Below are positions 1-8,944 of a stretch of DNA of 64,000 nt, one piece after another. The position numbers were made by a program, and so were the translations under genes. The stretch lies in contig NZ_JAFCGY010000003.1 of NCBI RefSeq assembly GCF_016836705.1, positions 186,001-250,000 on the forward strand, given 5' to 3'. The first letter of the stretch is position 1. Every line of letters begins with the position of its first letter. The notes beneath the pieces are model-generated. The model worked only from the letters and a program-made list of their open reading frames with translations. It was not told the origin of the DNA and ran no database searches. This DNA is from Mesorhizobium caraganae. GTDB lineage: Bacteria > Pseudomonadota > Alphaproteobacteria > Rhizobiales > Rhizobiaceae.

Positions 1-1
1 C

Positions 2-23
2 GAGACCGGCATGGCCGGCTCTC
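2..23. terminator. Hairpin, possible terminator of a gene left of the window
   Basis: An imperfect inverted repeat (GAGACCGGC, loop ATG, GCCGGCTCTC) lies at the extreme left edge. No U-tract follows it. It may end a transcript entering from the left, but the upstream gene is not in the window. Confidence 0.25.
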
Positions 24-99
24 GCAGACATGTGATGCGGCTCGAGCGTTGACGCAATCGGCCACGGCGTCTTTACTCCCAGCACAAAGGAAGCGGCCG

Positions 100-666
100 A
101 TGAGCAGACTTTTCCAATCGACCCTGGCGCTTGCAGCTGCGTTGTTTGTGTCCACTTCACCTGCTTCGGCACAAACCGCGCACATCTTCTGGAAGGATCT
201 GCGGCCGGCGACGCAGGCGGTTGCCGAAGATGCCGGCCTGCCGATGATCGCGGCAAAACTGCCCGATCATGGCGAGACGCTGTCGCTCAACCTCCAGGAC
301 AAGACCGTTCAATTAGCCGGCTATGCATTGCCTGTCGACCGCGATGGCGACCTCGTCTACCAGTTTCTGCTGGTGCCGTGGACAGGCGCCTGCAGCCACA
401 TGCCGACGCCGCCGCCGAACCAGATCGTGCTGGTCACCCCGGCCCATCCCTACAAGATGTCGGAGGCCTATGAGGCGGTTGCCGTGACCGGCGCTTTGCA
501 GCCCGGCATGGAGAAGAGCCAGCTGTTCATTCTCGACGGCGTCAGCATCATCCAGTCGGGTTACACCGTGCGCAAAGCCGAGGTGGCGGCTGTCGACAAC
601 GTGCCGGATACGATCACGCTGCCGGTCAGCTCGCCCTGGACTTTTCTAAACAAAAAGAAGAACTAG
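100..666 (+). CDS. DUF3299 family exported protein
   Basis: A 188-aa protein with an N-terminal signal peptide (hydrophobic residues 7-22, cleavage probably after SASA/A around residue 25), so it is probably periplasmic. Residues 96-110 carry the cysteine/histidine/proline motif GACSHMPTPPPNQIV, characteristic of DUF3299 proteins. The family function is not established. The ATG at 100 is preferred over a TTG at 49 because AAGGAAG lies 7 bases upstream and because the signal peptide then starts at the N-terminus. It stands alone and converges on the Lrp regulator. Confidence 0.8.
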   Translation: MSRLFQSTLALAAALFVSTSPASAQTAHIFWKDLRPATQAVAEDAGLPMIAAKLPDHGETLSLNLQDKTVQLAGYALPVDRDGDLVYQFLLVPWTGACSHMPTPPPNQIVLVTPAHPYKMSEAYEAVAVTGALQPGMEKSQLFILDGVSIIQSGYTVRKAEVAAVDNVPDTITLPVSSPWTFLNKKKN

Positions 667-677
667 CGGGTTTAGCC

Positions 678-1169
678 TTAAGCCGCGTTGGCCCCGGATT
701 CCTTGTCCAGCACCATGTAGTCGAGCGGCATTTCGGTCGTGTACTTGATCTGCTCCATGGCGAAGGACGACGACACGTCGCGGATCTCGATCTTGGCAAT
801 CAGCCGCTTGTAGAAGGCATCATAGGCGGCGATGTCGGGCACAACCACGCGCAGGAGATAATCGACGTCGCCGCTCATGCGGTAGAATTCGACCACTTCG
901 GGAAATTCCTGGATGACTTCGGAGAAGCGCCGCAGCCATTCATGGCTGTGCGAATTGGTGCGGATCGACACGAAGACGGTGACGCGCACATTGACCTTCT
1001 CGTGGTCGAGGATGGCGACGCGCCGCTTGATGACGCCCTCTTCCTCGAGCTTCTGGATACGGCGCCAGCACGGCGTTGTCGACAGGCCGACTTTCTTGGC
1101 AACATCGGCAACCGCGAGCGTCGCGTCCTCCTGCAGGAGGCGGAGAATTTTTCTGTCGAGGCGATCCAT
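678..1169 (-). CDS. Lrp/AsnC family transcriptional regulator
   Basis: A 163-aa protein. Residues 3-60 form the AsnC-type winged helix-turn-helix (LDRKILRLLQEDATLAVADV, then the recognition helix STTPCWRRIQKLEEEGVI). Residues 65-145 form the RAM ligand-binding and oligomerisation domain (FYRMSGDVDYLLRVVVPD). Proteins of this family sense amino acids or related metabolites and often control a neighbouring gene or themselves. No obvious target lies next to it, and the region upstream of its start (1170-1313) is free of genes and should hold its promoter. The length is normal for the family. Confidence 0.9.
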   Translation of the reverse strand: MDRLDRKILRLLQEDATLAVADVAKKVGLSTTPCWRRIQKLEEEGVIKRRVAILDHEKVNVRVTVFVSIRTNSHSHEWLRRFSEVIQEFPEVVEFYRMSGDVDYLLRVVVPDIAAYDAFYKRLIAKIEIRDVSSSFAMEQIKYTTEMPLDYMVLDKESGANAA

Positions 1170-1313
1170 TGAGATGCTCCCTGGTGCAGGCCGCGTTCCC
1201 TGGGGCGCGACGCGCTTTGGGAATAGATTGGCTATACTCCCTCTTATTTCGGCCTTTCACAAGAAAGAAATTCTGCCGAATGGCATAAAAGCGAGTGATA
1301 TCTTGCTTAAAGC

Positions 1314-1931
1314 TTAAGCAATGCGATAGCGGATTTCCGATCTCAGGAAGGGCAGCAAATCCATTTCAAACCATGGATTCTGCTTCAGCCAGCCGGAGTT
1401 GCGCCACGATGGATGTGGCAGCGGCAGCACTTTCGGGCTGGCCGGCGCGTCCCAGATGGCGCGCCAGTCCATCACGGTTTCGGTCAGCGACGGCCGCCTT
1501 GCTTCACCCATATGCCAGGACTGCGCGTAGGAGCCGATGGTCAGAACAAGATCGATCTGCGGCATCAGCGCCATCAGTTGCGCGCGCCAGGCCGGCGCGC
1601 ATTCGCGGCGCGGCGGCAGGTCGCTGCCCTTGGCGTCCTGGCCGGGAAAGCAGAAGCCCATCGGCACGATGGCGAATTTCTCGGTGTCGTAGAATTCGTC
1701 GGCGCTAACCGCCAACCAGCTTCGCAAGCGGTCGCCGGACGCGTCGGTAAACGGCATGCCGGACACATGCACCTTGGTGCCCGGCGCCTGGCCGGCGAGC
1801 AGGATGCGGGCGCTGGACGACGGCAGCAGCACCGGGCGCGGCTCGTGCGGCAGCGGCCGTCCCACAGGATTGTCGATGCAGATGCGGCAGGCGCGGACCG
1901 TTGCCGTCAGGCGTTCGAGCTCTGCCTCCAT
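1314..1931 (-). CDS. Uracil-DNA glycosylase family protein
   Basis: A 205-aa protein of the uracil-DNA glycosylase superfamily, a base-excision repair enzyme. Visible motifs are the glycosylase motif 1 region ILLAGQAPGTKVH (residues 43-55) and the motif 2 sequence HPSWRN near the C-terminus. Four cysteines at 15, 18, 94 and 111 (CX2C and CX16C) match the arrangement that ligates a 4Fe-4S cluster in family 4 and 5 enzymes. The start lies one base after the stop of the GST gene, so translation is probably coupled in a nuclease-GST-glycosylase operon. The exact UDG subfamily cannot be fixed by eye. Confidence 0.85.
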   Translation of the reverse strand: MEAELERLTATVRACRICIDNPVGRPLPHEPRPVLLPSSSARILLAGQAPGTKVHVSGMPFTDASGDRLRSWLAVSADEFYDTEKFAIVPMGFCFPGQDAKGSDLPPRRECAPAWRAQLMALMPQIDLVLTIGSYAQSWHMGEARRPSLTETVMDWRAIWDAPASPKVLPLPHPSWRNSGWLKQNPWFEMDLLPFLRSEIRYRIA

Positions 1932-1932
1932 C

Positions 1933-2544
1933 TCAGGCGGATGCGCTCGGCCGGCTGGTGACGGCGCTGTACCAGCGCAGCACGTTGGCGCACTCGTCCG
2001 GCACCTTGATGCGCGCGGGTTTCATGAAATCGATGGCGATCATCCCGGTGATATCGGCGATCGAATAGGTGTCGCCGGCGGCGAATTCCCGGCTTGCCAG
2101 TTCGCTGTCGAGCAGGTTCAGGAATTCGACCGCTTTCGCCTTGTTGGCCTCGCCCCATTCGGGGATTTGCGGGATTTCCCATTCCTTCATCGCCGGATGG
2201 ATGTGGCGAAAGGCCTGTGCGACGCAGCTGAGCAGATTGAACTCCATGCGCCTTTGCCACATCTCGACCTTGGCCTTGCCGAGCGCGCCTTGCCCGAACA
2301 GCGCCGGCTCTGGCTGCAATTCCTCGAAATAGCGGCAGATGGCAACGGATTCGGTGAGGATGCTGCCGTCGTCGAGCTCAAGCACCGGCAACCGCTGCAG
2401 CGGGTTGCGCGAACTGACCGGCTCCTGCTTGTGACCCATCGCGCCCATGTCGACCGGCACCAGCGGCACCTCGATGCCTTTCTCGGCGAGGAAGACCCGG
2501 ACACGCCGCGGATTGGGGGCACGGCCACCGTCGAACAGTTTCAT
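1933..2544 (-). CDS. Glutathione S-transferase family protein
   Basis: A 203-aa protein with a thioredoxin-like N-terminal domain (MKLFDGGRAPNPRRVRVFLA; cis-Pro and SESVA-like motif in RLPVLELDDGSILTESVAIC) and an all-helical C-terminal domain with the conserved SIADITGMIAIDF motif near residue 160. It probably conjugates glutathione to small electrophiles in the cytoplasm; the substrate is unknown. The ATG at 2544 is chosen because GGGAGG precedes it at good spacing and because the family N-terminus begins there. It is the middle gene of a three-gene operon. Confidence 0.9.
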   Translation of the reverse strand: MKLFDGGRAPNPRRVRVFLAEKGIEVPLVPVDMGAMGHKQEPVSSRNPLQRLPVLELDDGSILTESVAICRYFEELQPEPALFGQGALGKAKVEMWQRRMEFNLLSCVAQAFRHIHPAMKEWEIPQIPEWGEANKAKAVEFLNLLDSELASREFAAGDTYSIADITGMIAIDFMKPARIKVPDECANVLRWYSAVTSRPSASA

Positions 2545-2572
2545 CTCAATCCTCCCGGTCTGGTCCTTCAAA

Positions 2573-3208
2573 CTATAATGCGCGTGCCCAGAAGCGAAAC
2601 ATCTCGCGCAAGGCGTCACCGAGCGAAGCCAGCGTGCCGTGCCGTTTTTCGACTGGGCCTTCATGGTGGCTTTCGCGCCAGTCCTGCGGCTGGTCGAATG
2701 TGCCGGCCCAGATGCCGGCCTTGCCGGCGCGGGCAACGGCCTGCTCGGTTTCGTAGTCGCCATAGGCGATGGCCCAGCCGGCCTCGACCTGGGCCCGGTT
2801 CAAATCCTTGCCGCCGGCCTTGCAGTCGCCGAGCAGGCGGCCGTAACGATCGCGCTGCCAGCCGCTGCAGGTCACCGGATTGCCCGATATCAGCCGCACC
2901 AGCGCCTGCCGCGCCAGCCTGCCGCAGGCATAGTCGGCGCCGTCCTTGCGGCAGATCTGCTGGTATTCCGGAGCATCGATGCCGCGCATGCGGATGCGTT
3001 CAGTGCCAAGGGTCAGCGAGTCCCCGTCATTGACGATCGCGCTCCCTTCAGCCTTGCGCGTCTGGAAGCGGTCGAGGCGTGCGGCGAGCAGGATCAGCAG
3101 GCCGAGCAGGATGATCGTCAGCCCATAGTCCAGCAGTCTGCGCCACGGGCTTCGCGGTGGCGGCGGATAGTATCGCCGGCGCGGCCTTGGCGACCACGAA
3201 CGGCTCAT
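2573..3208 (-). CDS. Membrane-anchored thermonuclease (SNase) family protein
   Basis: A 211-aa protein with an Arg/Pro-rich N-terminus, a transmembrane anchor at about residues 27-43 and a staphylococcal-nuclease-like domain from about residue 55. The active-site pattern is visible: IVNDGDSLTL, then RMRGIDAPE (catalytic Arg and Glu region), then RDRYGRLLGDC (second Arg). It should act in the periplasm on nucleic acid, although many bacterial members are uncharacterised. It is the first gene of an operon with GST (28 nt gap) and uracil-DNA glycosylase, and is transcribed divergently from the histidine kinase. Confidence 0.87.
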   Translation of the reverse strand: MSRSWSPRPRRRYYPPPPRSPWRRLLDYGLTIILLGLLILLAARLDRFQTRKAEGSAIVNDGDSLTLGTERIRMRGIDAPEYQQICRKDGADYACGRLARQALVRLISGNPVTCSGWQRDRYGRLLGDCKAGGKDLNRAQVEAGWAIAYGDYETEQAVARAGKAGIWAGTFDQPQDWRESHHEGPVEKRHGTLASLGDALREMFRFWARAL

Positions 3209-3283
3209 ATGGCAAACAGTCTCTTAATCATTCGAACGTAGCTTAACGAATTGAGATCGCTGCGCGCATAAATTGAAGTTTCC

Positions 3284-4804
3284 ATGCCTCTGCTACGCTC
3301 GAACACAGCGGATAAATTCATTGTGGACCGCAGGAAACCGCACCGCAACAGCGATGTGGCGCGCGCGGTGCGCAGAACGCGCGACCGTCTTTCGCAACAG
3401 GTCGGCAATCTCGACTTCGACCGCGAGCTCCTGAGGCTGCATGCCCGCGCCATGGTTAGGGGTGCGACCGTCATTCCGCTTTTGGTGCTGGCGATCGCGG
3501 CGACCGGGATTCTGGCGGGCATGGACAAGCAGATCAGCATCTGGGCGCTGTTCACGCTGATCTGCTATTCGATCGTCGCCTTCATGGCACGGCGCGTCGA
3601 GCGCACCGAAGCCGCCGAACTCGACCCTTTTCGGGCACGCCGGGATTTCCTGATCGGCCATTCGCTGTGCGGCCTCGGCTGGGCCTGGTTCGCCTGGCTC
3701 GGCTGCGCCTCCTGCCAGATCGATTATTTCCCGGTGATCAAGGCGATGGTGCTGCTGCTGGCGATGGCGGCGACCGCCATTACCGCGTCGTCCTTGCGCA
3801 GCGCGCTGCTCGCCACCTTCGTCATTCCGGTGGCGGTCTATGCCTATGCCGAATCAAAACTGTGGATGTCGGTCGAGACTATGATGGCCGCACTGCTGGT
3901 CGCGGCTCTGCCGTTCTTCGCCTACTTCGCGCGTCATCTCAACCAATCGTCGTTGATGTTGTTGTCGTTCCGCTCCGAAAAGGATGCGTTGCTCGCCGAA
4001 GTAGAGACGGCAAAATCGATGTCGGACGAAGCGCGTCGGCGGGCCGAAGACGCCAACCTGGCGAAGTCGCGCTTTCTCGCCTCGATGAGCCATGAACTGA
4101 GAACACCGCTCAACGCCATTCTCGGTTTTTCCGAGGTGATGGCCAATGAGGTGCTGGGGCCGATGAGCAACCCCACCTACCGCGACTACGCCCGCGACGT
4201 GCACGATTCCGGCCAGCACCTGCTCGACCTGATCAACGAGATCCTCGACCTGTCGCGCATCGAGGCCGGCCGCTACCAGCTCAACGAGGAGCCGGTGATG
4301 CTGCTCAACATCGCTGAGGATTGCTGCCACATGATGGAGTTGAAGGCGCGCAACAAGGACATCCGCATCGTCCAGGATTTCGAAAGCGCGCTTCCGCGTC
4401 TGTTCGCCGACGAGCGCGCGGTGCGGCAGATCACGCTCAACCTCCTGTCCAACGCCATCAAATTCACCGCCACCGGCGGCGAAGTCCGCGTGCGCGTCGG
4501 CTGGACGGCGGGCGGCGGCCAATACATCTCAGTCAAGGACAATGGGCCGGGCATTCCGGAAGACGAAATCCCGATCGTGCTGTCGGCCTTCGGCCAGGGC
4601 TCGATCGCCATCAAGAGCGCCGAACAGGGCACCGGGCTCGGGCTGCCGATCGTGCAGGGCCTGCTCGCCATGCACGGCGGCGAATTCGAACTTCTTTCCA
4701 AATTGCGCGAAGGCACCGAGGCGATCGCCATCTTCCCGCTGAGCCGGGTGATGGAGGAGTTGCCGGCGCTGCCGACCAAGGCGGTAGCGGCGCGGCGGCG
4801 CTAG
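3284..4804 (+). CDS. Membrane sensor histidine kinase (HisKA/HATPase)
   Basis: A 506-aa protein. Several hydrophobic segments lie between about residues 55 and 215, followed by a coiled-coil linker (about 225-255). The dimerisation domain has the H-box SMSHELRTPLN with phospho-accepting His270, and the HATPase domain shows the N-box (LNLLSNAIKFTATGG), G1 (DNGPGIPEDE) and G2 (GTGLGLPIVQGLLAMHGG) motifs. The H-box and catalytic core resemble the PleC/DivJ-type kinases of alphaproteobacteria that act in cell-cycle or polarity signalling. No response regulator lies beside it, so the partner is unknown. It converges on cobT. Confidence 0.9.
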   Translation: MPLLRSNTADKFIVDRRKPHRNSDVARAVRRTRDRLSQQVGNLDFDRELLRLHARAMVRGATVIPLLVLAIAATGILAGMDKQISIWALFTLICYSIVAFMARRVERTEAAELDPFRARRDFLIGHSLCGLGWAWFAWLGCASCQIDYFPVIKAMVLLLAMAATAITASSLRSALLATFVIPVAVYAYAESKLWMSVETMMAALLVAALPFFAYFARHLNQSSLMLLSFRSEKDALLAEVETAKSMSDEARRRAEDANLAKSRFLASMSHELRTPLNAILGFSEVMANEVLGPMSNPTYRDYARDVHDSGQHLLDLINEILDLSRIEAGRYQLNEEPVMLLNIAEDCCHMMELKARNKDIRIVQDFESALPRLFADERAVRQITLNLLSNAIKFTATGGEVRVRVGWTAGGGQYISVKDNGPGIPEDEIPIVLSAFGQGSIAIKSAEQGTGLGLPIVQGLLAMHGGEFELLSKLREGTEAIAIFPLSRVMEELPALPTKAVAARRR

Positions 4805-4813
4805 CGGCCTGTT

Positions 4814-5827
4814 CTATGCTTTGACCGCAGCCGCCATGCCCGAACTGGTAAGCGCGGCGGCCTTGACCAGGCCAGCGGCAAGGGCTGCCCCTACCCCCTC
4901 GCCGTGGCTGACGCCGAGATCGAGCAGCGGAATGAGGCCGAGCCGCTCGGCGGCAAGCCTTTGGCCGGGCTCCGGCGACAGGCTGGCCAACAGACAATGG
5001 TCGAGCGCCGCGGGATTGGCGGCGTGCAGCACGGCCGCCGCGGCGGTCGCGGCAAAGCCATCGAGCAGCACCGGGATCTTCTGCATCCGGGCAGCGATGA
5101 TGGCGCCGGCGATGGCAGCGAATTCGCGGCCACCGACCCGGCGCAATGCCTCCAGCGGATCCCTGAGAGCAGGGCCGTGAAAGGCAAGGGCGGCGTCGAC
5201 CACGTCAGCTTTGCGCGCCTGCATGGCCGCGTCGGCGCCCGCGCCTGGGCCGACCCAGTCGCCGCCGCTGCCGCCGAACAGGGCCGCGCACAAGGCGGCC
5301 GCAACGGTGGAATTGCCGACGCCGAGATCGCCAAGGCAGATCAGATCGGCGCCGCCGGCAATGGCTTCCATGCCGAAGGCCATGGTGGCGGCGCAGCCGC
5401 GCTCGTCGAGGGCGGCGTCCTCGGTGATATCGGCGGTCGCAATGTGCAGCGCCAGGTCGAACACCTTGAGGCCGAGATCGTTGGCGATGCAGACCTGATT
5501 GATCGCGGCACCGCCGGCAGCGCAAAGCTCGACGGCACTGGCGGTCGCAGCGACGGCGCGCGGCGAAATGCCGTGACGGGTGACGCCGTGGTTGCCGGCG
5601 AAAATCGCCACCAGGGGCCGGTTCACCGACGGCGGCGCGCGCCCGCTCCAGGCTGCAAGCCAGGCCGCGATGTCCTCGATGCGGCCGAGCGAACCCTTCG
5701 GCTTGTCGGCCCTCGCAAACAGCGTGCGCACGCGGGCCTCGGCCGCCTCGTCAGCCGGCGGCAGGTTCGCCAGCAGATCGCGGAAATCGTCGAAAGGCAG
5801 TGCGCTGGTCATGACGTCGGTGCTCAT
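4814..5827 (-). CDS. cobT: Nicotinate-nucleotide--dimethylbenzimidazole phosphoribosyltransferase
   Basis: A 337-aa protein of normal length for CobT, which makes alpha-ribazole phosphate for the lower ligand of cobalamin. Recognised segments are IFAGNHGVTRHGISP, LCLGDLGVGNSTVAAAL (phosphate-binding loop equivalent) and VSHGEGVGAALA near the C-terminus, whose Glu corresponds to the catalytic glutamate of the family. The ATG at 5827 was preferred to upstream alternatives because the conserved protein begins around MTSALPFDDFRDLL; ATG 5812 is also possible. Other cob genes are not in the window. Confidence 0.93.
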   Translation of the reverse strand: MSTDVMTSALPFDDFRDLLANLPPADEAAEARVRTLFARADKPKGSLGRIEDIAAWLAAWSGRAPPSVNRPLVAIFAGNHGVTRHGISPRAVAATASAVELCAAGGAAINQVCIANDLGLKVFDLALHIATADITEDAALDERGCAATMAFGMEAIAGGADLICLGDLGVGNSTVAAALCAALFGGSGGDWVGPGAGADAAMQARKADVVDAALAFHGPALRDPLEALRRVGGREFAAIAGAIIAARMQKIPVLLDGFAATAAAAVLHAANPAALDHCLLASLSPEPGQRLAAERLGLIPLLDLGVSHGEGVGAALAAGLVKAAALTSSGMAAAVKA

Positions 5828-6028
5828 CTCCAAGATTGCCAAGCGGCATAGCCGCCTTGCCCGGCCGGCACAACCATCAAGCCGCAATCACAAAATCAAG
5901 CCGCAACACTGGGCCGTGCCGCAAAAGCGGCTGCAGGCGGCGAAATCCGGAGGGCTTGCATTGGCTTTGCCGTTGCACCATGTGGAAGCGGGACAAGGGA
6001 TTCCGCAAAGGGATCTCACGAGAACATC

Positions 6029-6262
6029 ATGACGGCCATCGAATCCCCCTGCATCCTGGTCTGTTCGATCGACTTGAAAACCGGCTTCTGTTTCGGGTGT
6101 GGTCGCACGCGCGATGAAATTGGCGCCTGGATGGGCATGACGCCGGAAAACCGCCGCAGCGTCATGGCCGAATTGCCGGCCCGGCTGGAGACGGTCGAGC
6201 GCCGGCCGCGCCGGGAAACACGCCGTAGCCGCATGGCGCGCGAGCGCGACGTCCTCTCTTGA
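6029..6262 (+). CDS. DUF1289 domain-containing protein
   Basis: A 77-aa small protein with the DUF1289 cysteine pattern C8-X3-C12-X8-C21-X2-C24 (SPCILVCSIDLKTGFCFGCG) followed by R-T-R-DEI-AW. This suggests metal binding. The function of the family is not known. It is followed after 13 nt by the aspartic protease gene, so the two are probably cotranscribed, and it diverges from cobT. Confidence 0.88.
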   Translation: MTAIESPCILVCSIDLKTGFCFGCGRTRDEIGAWMGMTPENRRSVMAELPARLETVERRPRRETRRSRMARERDVLS

Positions 6263-6275
6263 AACGGCAGGTCCA

Positions 6276-6980
6276 ATGAACCGACTGTTCTGGATCGTGA
6301 TGGCGGCAATCGGCGTCGGGCTGGTGCTGCTGATGATCAATGACGACGCCGGCAGCACGTTCGGCATCGAGAACTACGATTTCAGCCGGCTGGTCTGGCT
6401 GGGCGCGATCGGCTTGCTGGTCAGCGCCGGCCTGATCCGATCCGGCAGGCCGCTCGGCGCCATGGCCCGCAATCTCGGCACCTGGGCCGCGATCGTGCTG
6501 GCGCTCATCGCCGGCTACCAGTATCGCTACGAGTTGCAGGATTTCGCAAGCCGGGTGACGGCAGGCCTCATTCCCGGCAGCCCGCTGGCGCTCGGCGTCG
6601 AGGATGGCCACGCCACGGTGACCCTGGACAAGGCCGACAGCGGCCATTTCGAGGCCCGCATCACGATCAACGGCGCGCCGATCCGCGCTGTGGTCGATAC
6701 CGGCGCGACCAGCACGGTGCTGACGGCCGAAGACGCGCAAGCGGCCGGCTTCAATCCGGCTGCATTGAGCTTCACCGTCCCGGTCTCGACCGCCAACGGC
6801 ATGGCGCGCGCCGCTTCGGTGAGGACCGACGAACTGGCGATCGGTGGCATCGTGCGCAAGAACATGCAGGTCATGGTCGCCGCACCGGGCGCGCTCAGCC
6901 AGAGCCTGCTCGGCATGAATTTTATTGGCTCGCTGTCGGGCTTCGACGTGCGCGGCGACCGAATGATTTTGCGCGACTGA
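6276..6980 (+). CDS. Retropepsin-like clan AA aspartic protease (TIGR02281 type)
   Basis: A 234-aa protein with about three N-terminal hydrophobic segments (5-21, 38-54, 67-82) and a single retropepsin-like domain from about residue 110. The active-site motif VVDTGATSTVL contains Asp141, and the later LLGMNFIG motif is the usual second hydrophobic-hydrophobic-G element. Such proteins are membrane-tethered, with the protease domain probably in the periplasm, and should act as dimers. Substrates are unknown. It is the second gene after DUF1289 and converges on dusA with a 5-nt gap. Confidence 0.88.
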   Translation: MNRLFWIVMAAIGVGLVLLMINDDAGSTFGIENYDFSRLVWLGAIGLLVSAGLIRSGRPLGAMARNLGTWAAIVLALIAGYQYRYELQDFASRVTAGLIPGSPLALGVEDGHATVTLDKADSGHFEARITINGAPIRAVVDTGATSTVLTAEDAQAAGFNPAALSFTVPVSTANGMARAASVRTDELAIGGIVRKNMQVMVAAPGALSQSLLGMNFIGSLSGFDVRGDRMILRD

Positions 6981-6985
6981 ACCGC

Positions 6986-7981
6986 TTAAGCGGCCTGTTC
7001 GGCGCGGTCGAAATCGACGGCAGCGAACGCCACCTTCAACACATCCGGCCCTGCGCCGGGCTTCGTCGCATCGGTCGACAGGATCTGCCGGAAGCGGCGC
7101 GCGCCGGGCAGACCGTGGAACAGGCCGACCATGTGGCGGGTGACATGGCCGAGCCGCCCACCCTGCTCGATATGCCGCGCGGCGTAATCCGCCATCGTGT
7201 CGATCAGCGCGGCAAAATCGAATGCGCCGGGTTCAGCCCCGTAAAACGCAGCATCGACACCGGCCAGAATGCCAGGCGTGTGGTAGGCGGCGCGGCCAAG
7301 CATGGCGCCATCGACATGGTCGAGGTGGCGAGCAGCCTCCTCGAGCGATTGAATGCCGCCATTGATGCCGATGAATTTGTTCGGTTTTCCGGCCTTCAGG
7401 CGATAGACCCTATCATAGTCGAGCGGCGGGATATCGCGATTTTCCTTCGGGCTCAATCCTTCCAGCCAGGCCTTGCGCGCATGCACCCAGAGCGCGTCGG
7501 CGCGGGCCGCGAAGACGCCGTCGGCCAGCGCATCGAGCGCGGGCTCAGGATCCTGCTCGTCGACGCCGATACGGCATTTGACCGTCACCGGGATCTTCAC
7601 CGCCACCTTCATCGCCGCCACGCTATCGGCGACGAGGTGCGGCACTTTCATCAGGCATGCGCCGAACGTGCCCGACTGGACGCGGTCCGACGGGCAGCCG
7701 ACATTGAAATTGATCTCGTCATAGCCGAAGGCCTCGCCGATGCGCGCCGCCTCGGCCAGCTTTTGCGGATCGGAGCCGCCGAGTTGGAGTGCTACCGGAT
7801 GTTCGGTGGCGTCGAAGCCAAGCAGGCGTTCGCGTGCACCATGGATAACGGCATCCGCCACCACCATCTCGGTGTAGAGCAGCGCGCGACGCGTCAGCTG
7901 GCGATGGAAGAACCGGCAATGCCGGTCCGTCCAGTCCATCATGGGCGCCACGGCCAGTCTATGGTCTTGATTTTTCAGCAT
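6986..7981 (-). CDS. dusA: tRNA-dihydrouridine(20/20a) synthase DusA
   Basis: A 331-aa flavoenzyme that reduces U20/U20a in the tRNA D-loop. It begins with the FMN-binding APMMDWTDRHCRFF sequence typical of DusA, and has NFNVGCPSDRVQSGTFGACL (residues 91-110, holding the catalytic Cys) and VSVKCRIGVD-like and INGGI motifs of the TIM barrel. The length is normal. Its 5' end is a known integration site for a family of dusA-associated integrases, and a decayed integrase starts 115 bp upstream, pointing away. Confidence 0.95.
   Translation of the reverse strand: MLKNQDHRLAVAPMMDWTDRHCRFFHRQLTRRALLYTEMVVADAVIHGARERLLGFDATEHPVALQLGGSDPQKLAEAARIGEAFGYDEINFNVGCPSDRVQSGTFGACLMKVPHLVADSVAAMKVAVKIPVTVKCRIGVDEQDPEPALDALADGVFAARADALWVHARKAWLEGLSPKENRDIPPLDYDRVYRLKAGKPNKFIGINGGIQSLEEAARHLDHVDGAMLGRAAYHTPGILAGVDAAFYGAEPGAFDFAALIDTMADYAARHIEQGGRLGHVTRHMVGLFHGLPGARRFRQILSTDATKPGAGPDVLKVAFAAVDFDRAEQAA
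7930..7981. other. Candidate integration (attachment) region in the 5' end of dusA
   Basis: The first codons of dusA, encoding the conserved APMMDWTDRHCRFF segment, are the attachment region used by dusA-associated integrases in other bacteria. Here a decayed integrase lies immediately outside this end. No second copy of the site was noticed by eye further right, so the far boundary of the element is unknown and this remains an inference from position. Confidence 0.3.
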
Positions 7982-8095
7982 TTTGTCTTTAACATCAATT
8001 CGTTAGGCGCAAGCGTAGCCACGCCACTTTACGCAAGAATACGACCCTTTTCGCCACGTTTCGATCTCTCACGGCACACGGATCGCACACGAAAA

Positions 8096-8944
8096 ATGGC
8101 CACCTACACAAAACTCTCGTCTGGCTCCTGGCGTGTCCAGTCGCTACGCCAGCGAGACCTTCCTGCGCCGAGACGACGCTGGGCGACCGACGCCGAGCGT
8201 CAAGTCGATCGAGACGCCGACCAAGTCCCGTACAGCGCGTCTGAAGACCTTCGGCGAACTCATCGACCTCCATATCGACGACATGTGCGATGTAGGCAAG
8301 TCCCCTCGCCGCTCCAAGGCCGCGGCCCTCGCTATGCTCCAACGACATCTCGGCAAGTGCAACATCGCGGCTCTCGATCGCGAACGGCTCATTCGTTTCG
8401 GCCGTGACCGGGCTGCCCAAGGTGCTGGACCGATGACGCTAGGCATAGATATCGGCTTTATAAAACTTATCCTGTCTCATGCTGCGGCCGTCCACGGTCT
8501 ACCGGTGAAGGTCGAACCCGTCGATCTCGCGCGCATCGCGCTTAAGCGCCTCGGCGGTGTCGGCAAGGGATGTGAGCGCGACAGGCGCCCCACCCAGGAT
8601 GAACTCGACAGGCTAGTCGCTCACTTCGATTCAAACCCTCTTCAGATAGCGCCGGTTGGGCGCATTATACGTTTCGCCGTTGCATCCGCGATGCGTCAGG
8701 AGGAAATTTGCAAGGCGCGTTGGTCCGAACTGGATTCTCGCACGCGGATGCTTCTCATCCGGGACCGAAAGGGATAAGAAAGGCAACAATCAGCGCATTC
8801 CGCTATTCGCGACGACTGGATACGATGCATGGGCCATTGTTGAGGAGCAGCGCACAAAGCGAAGCAATGACGATGATCGCATTTTCCCATTCAATCATAG
8901 GTCAGTCGGAACCGCCTTCCGTAGGGGATGCGCTGACCTGGGCA
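8096..8944 (+). pseudogene. Tyrosine recombinase (phage-type integrase), frameshifted and 3'-truncated
   Basis: Homology to site-specific integrases is spread over three frames. It starts with MATYTKLSSGSWRVQ at 8096, jumps to SRYASETFLRRDDAG near 8139, returns to RRWATDAERQVDRDAD near 8180, then to KSRTARLKTFGELIDLHI from about 8226 and ends in that frame at RDRKG (8774). A further shift continues as KKGNNQRIPLFATTGYDAW to about 8944. The N-terminal SAM-like and core-binding parts and the first catalytic Arg (SAMRQEEICKARW) are recognisable. The HxxR and Tyr motifs are gone because the reading frame runs into an AraC fragment. It is not functional as a recombinase. Confidence 0.8.

Noticed and set aside
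1756..3033. A 425-codon plus-strand open frame
   Set aside because: It is antisense to the uracil-DNA glycosylase, GST and nuclease genes, each with clear family motifs; composition is Arg/Pro/Ala-rich.
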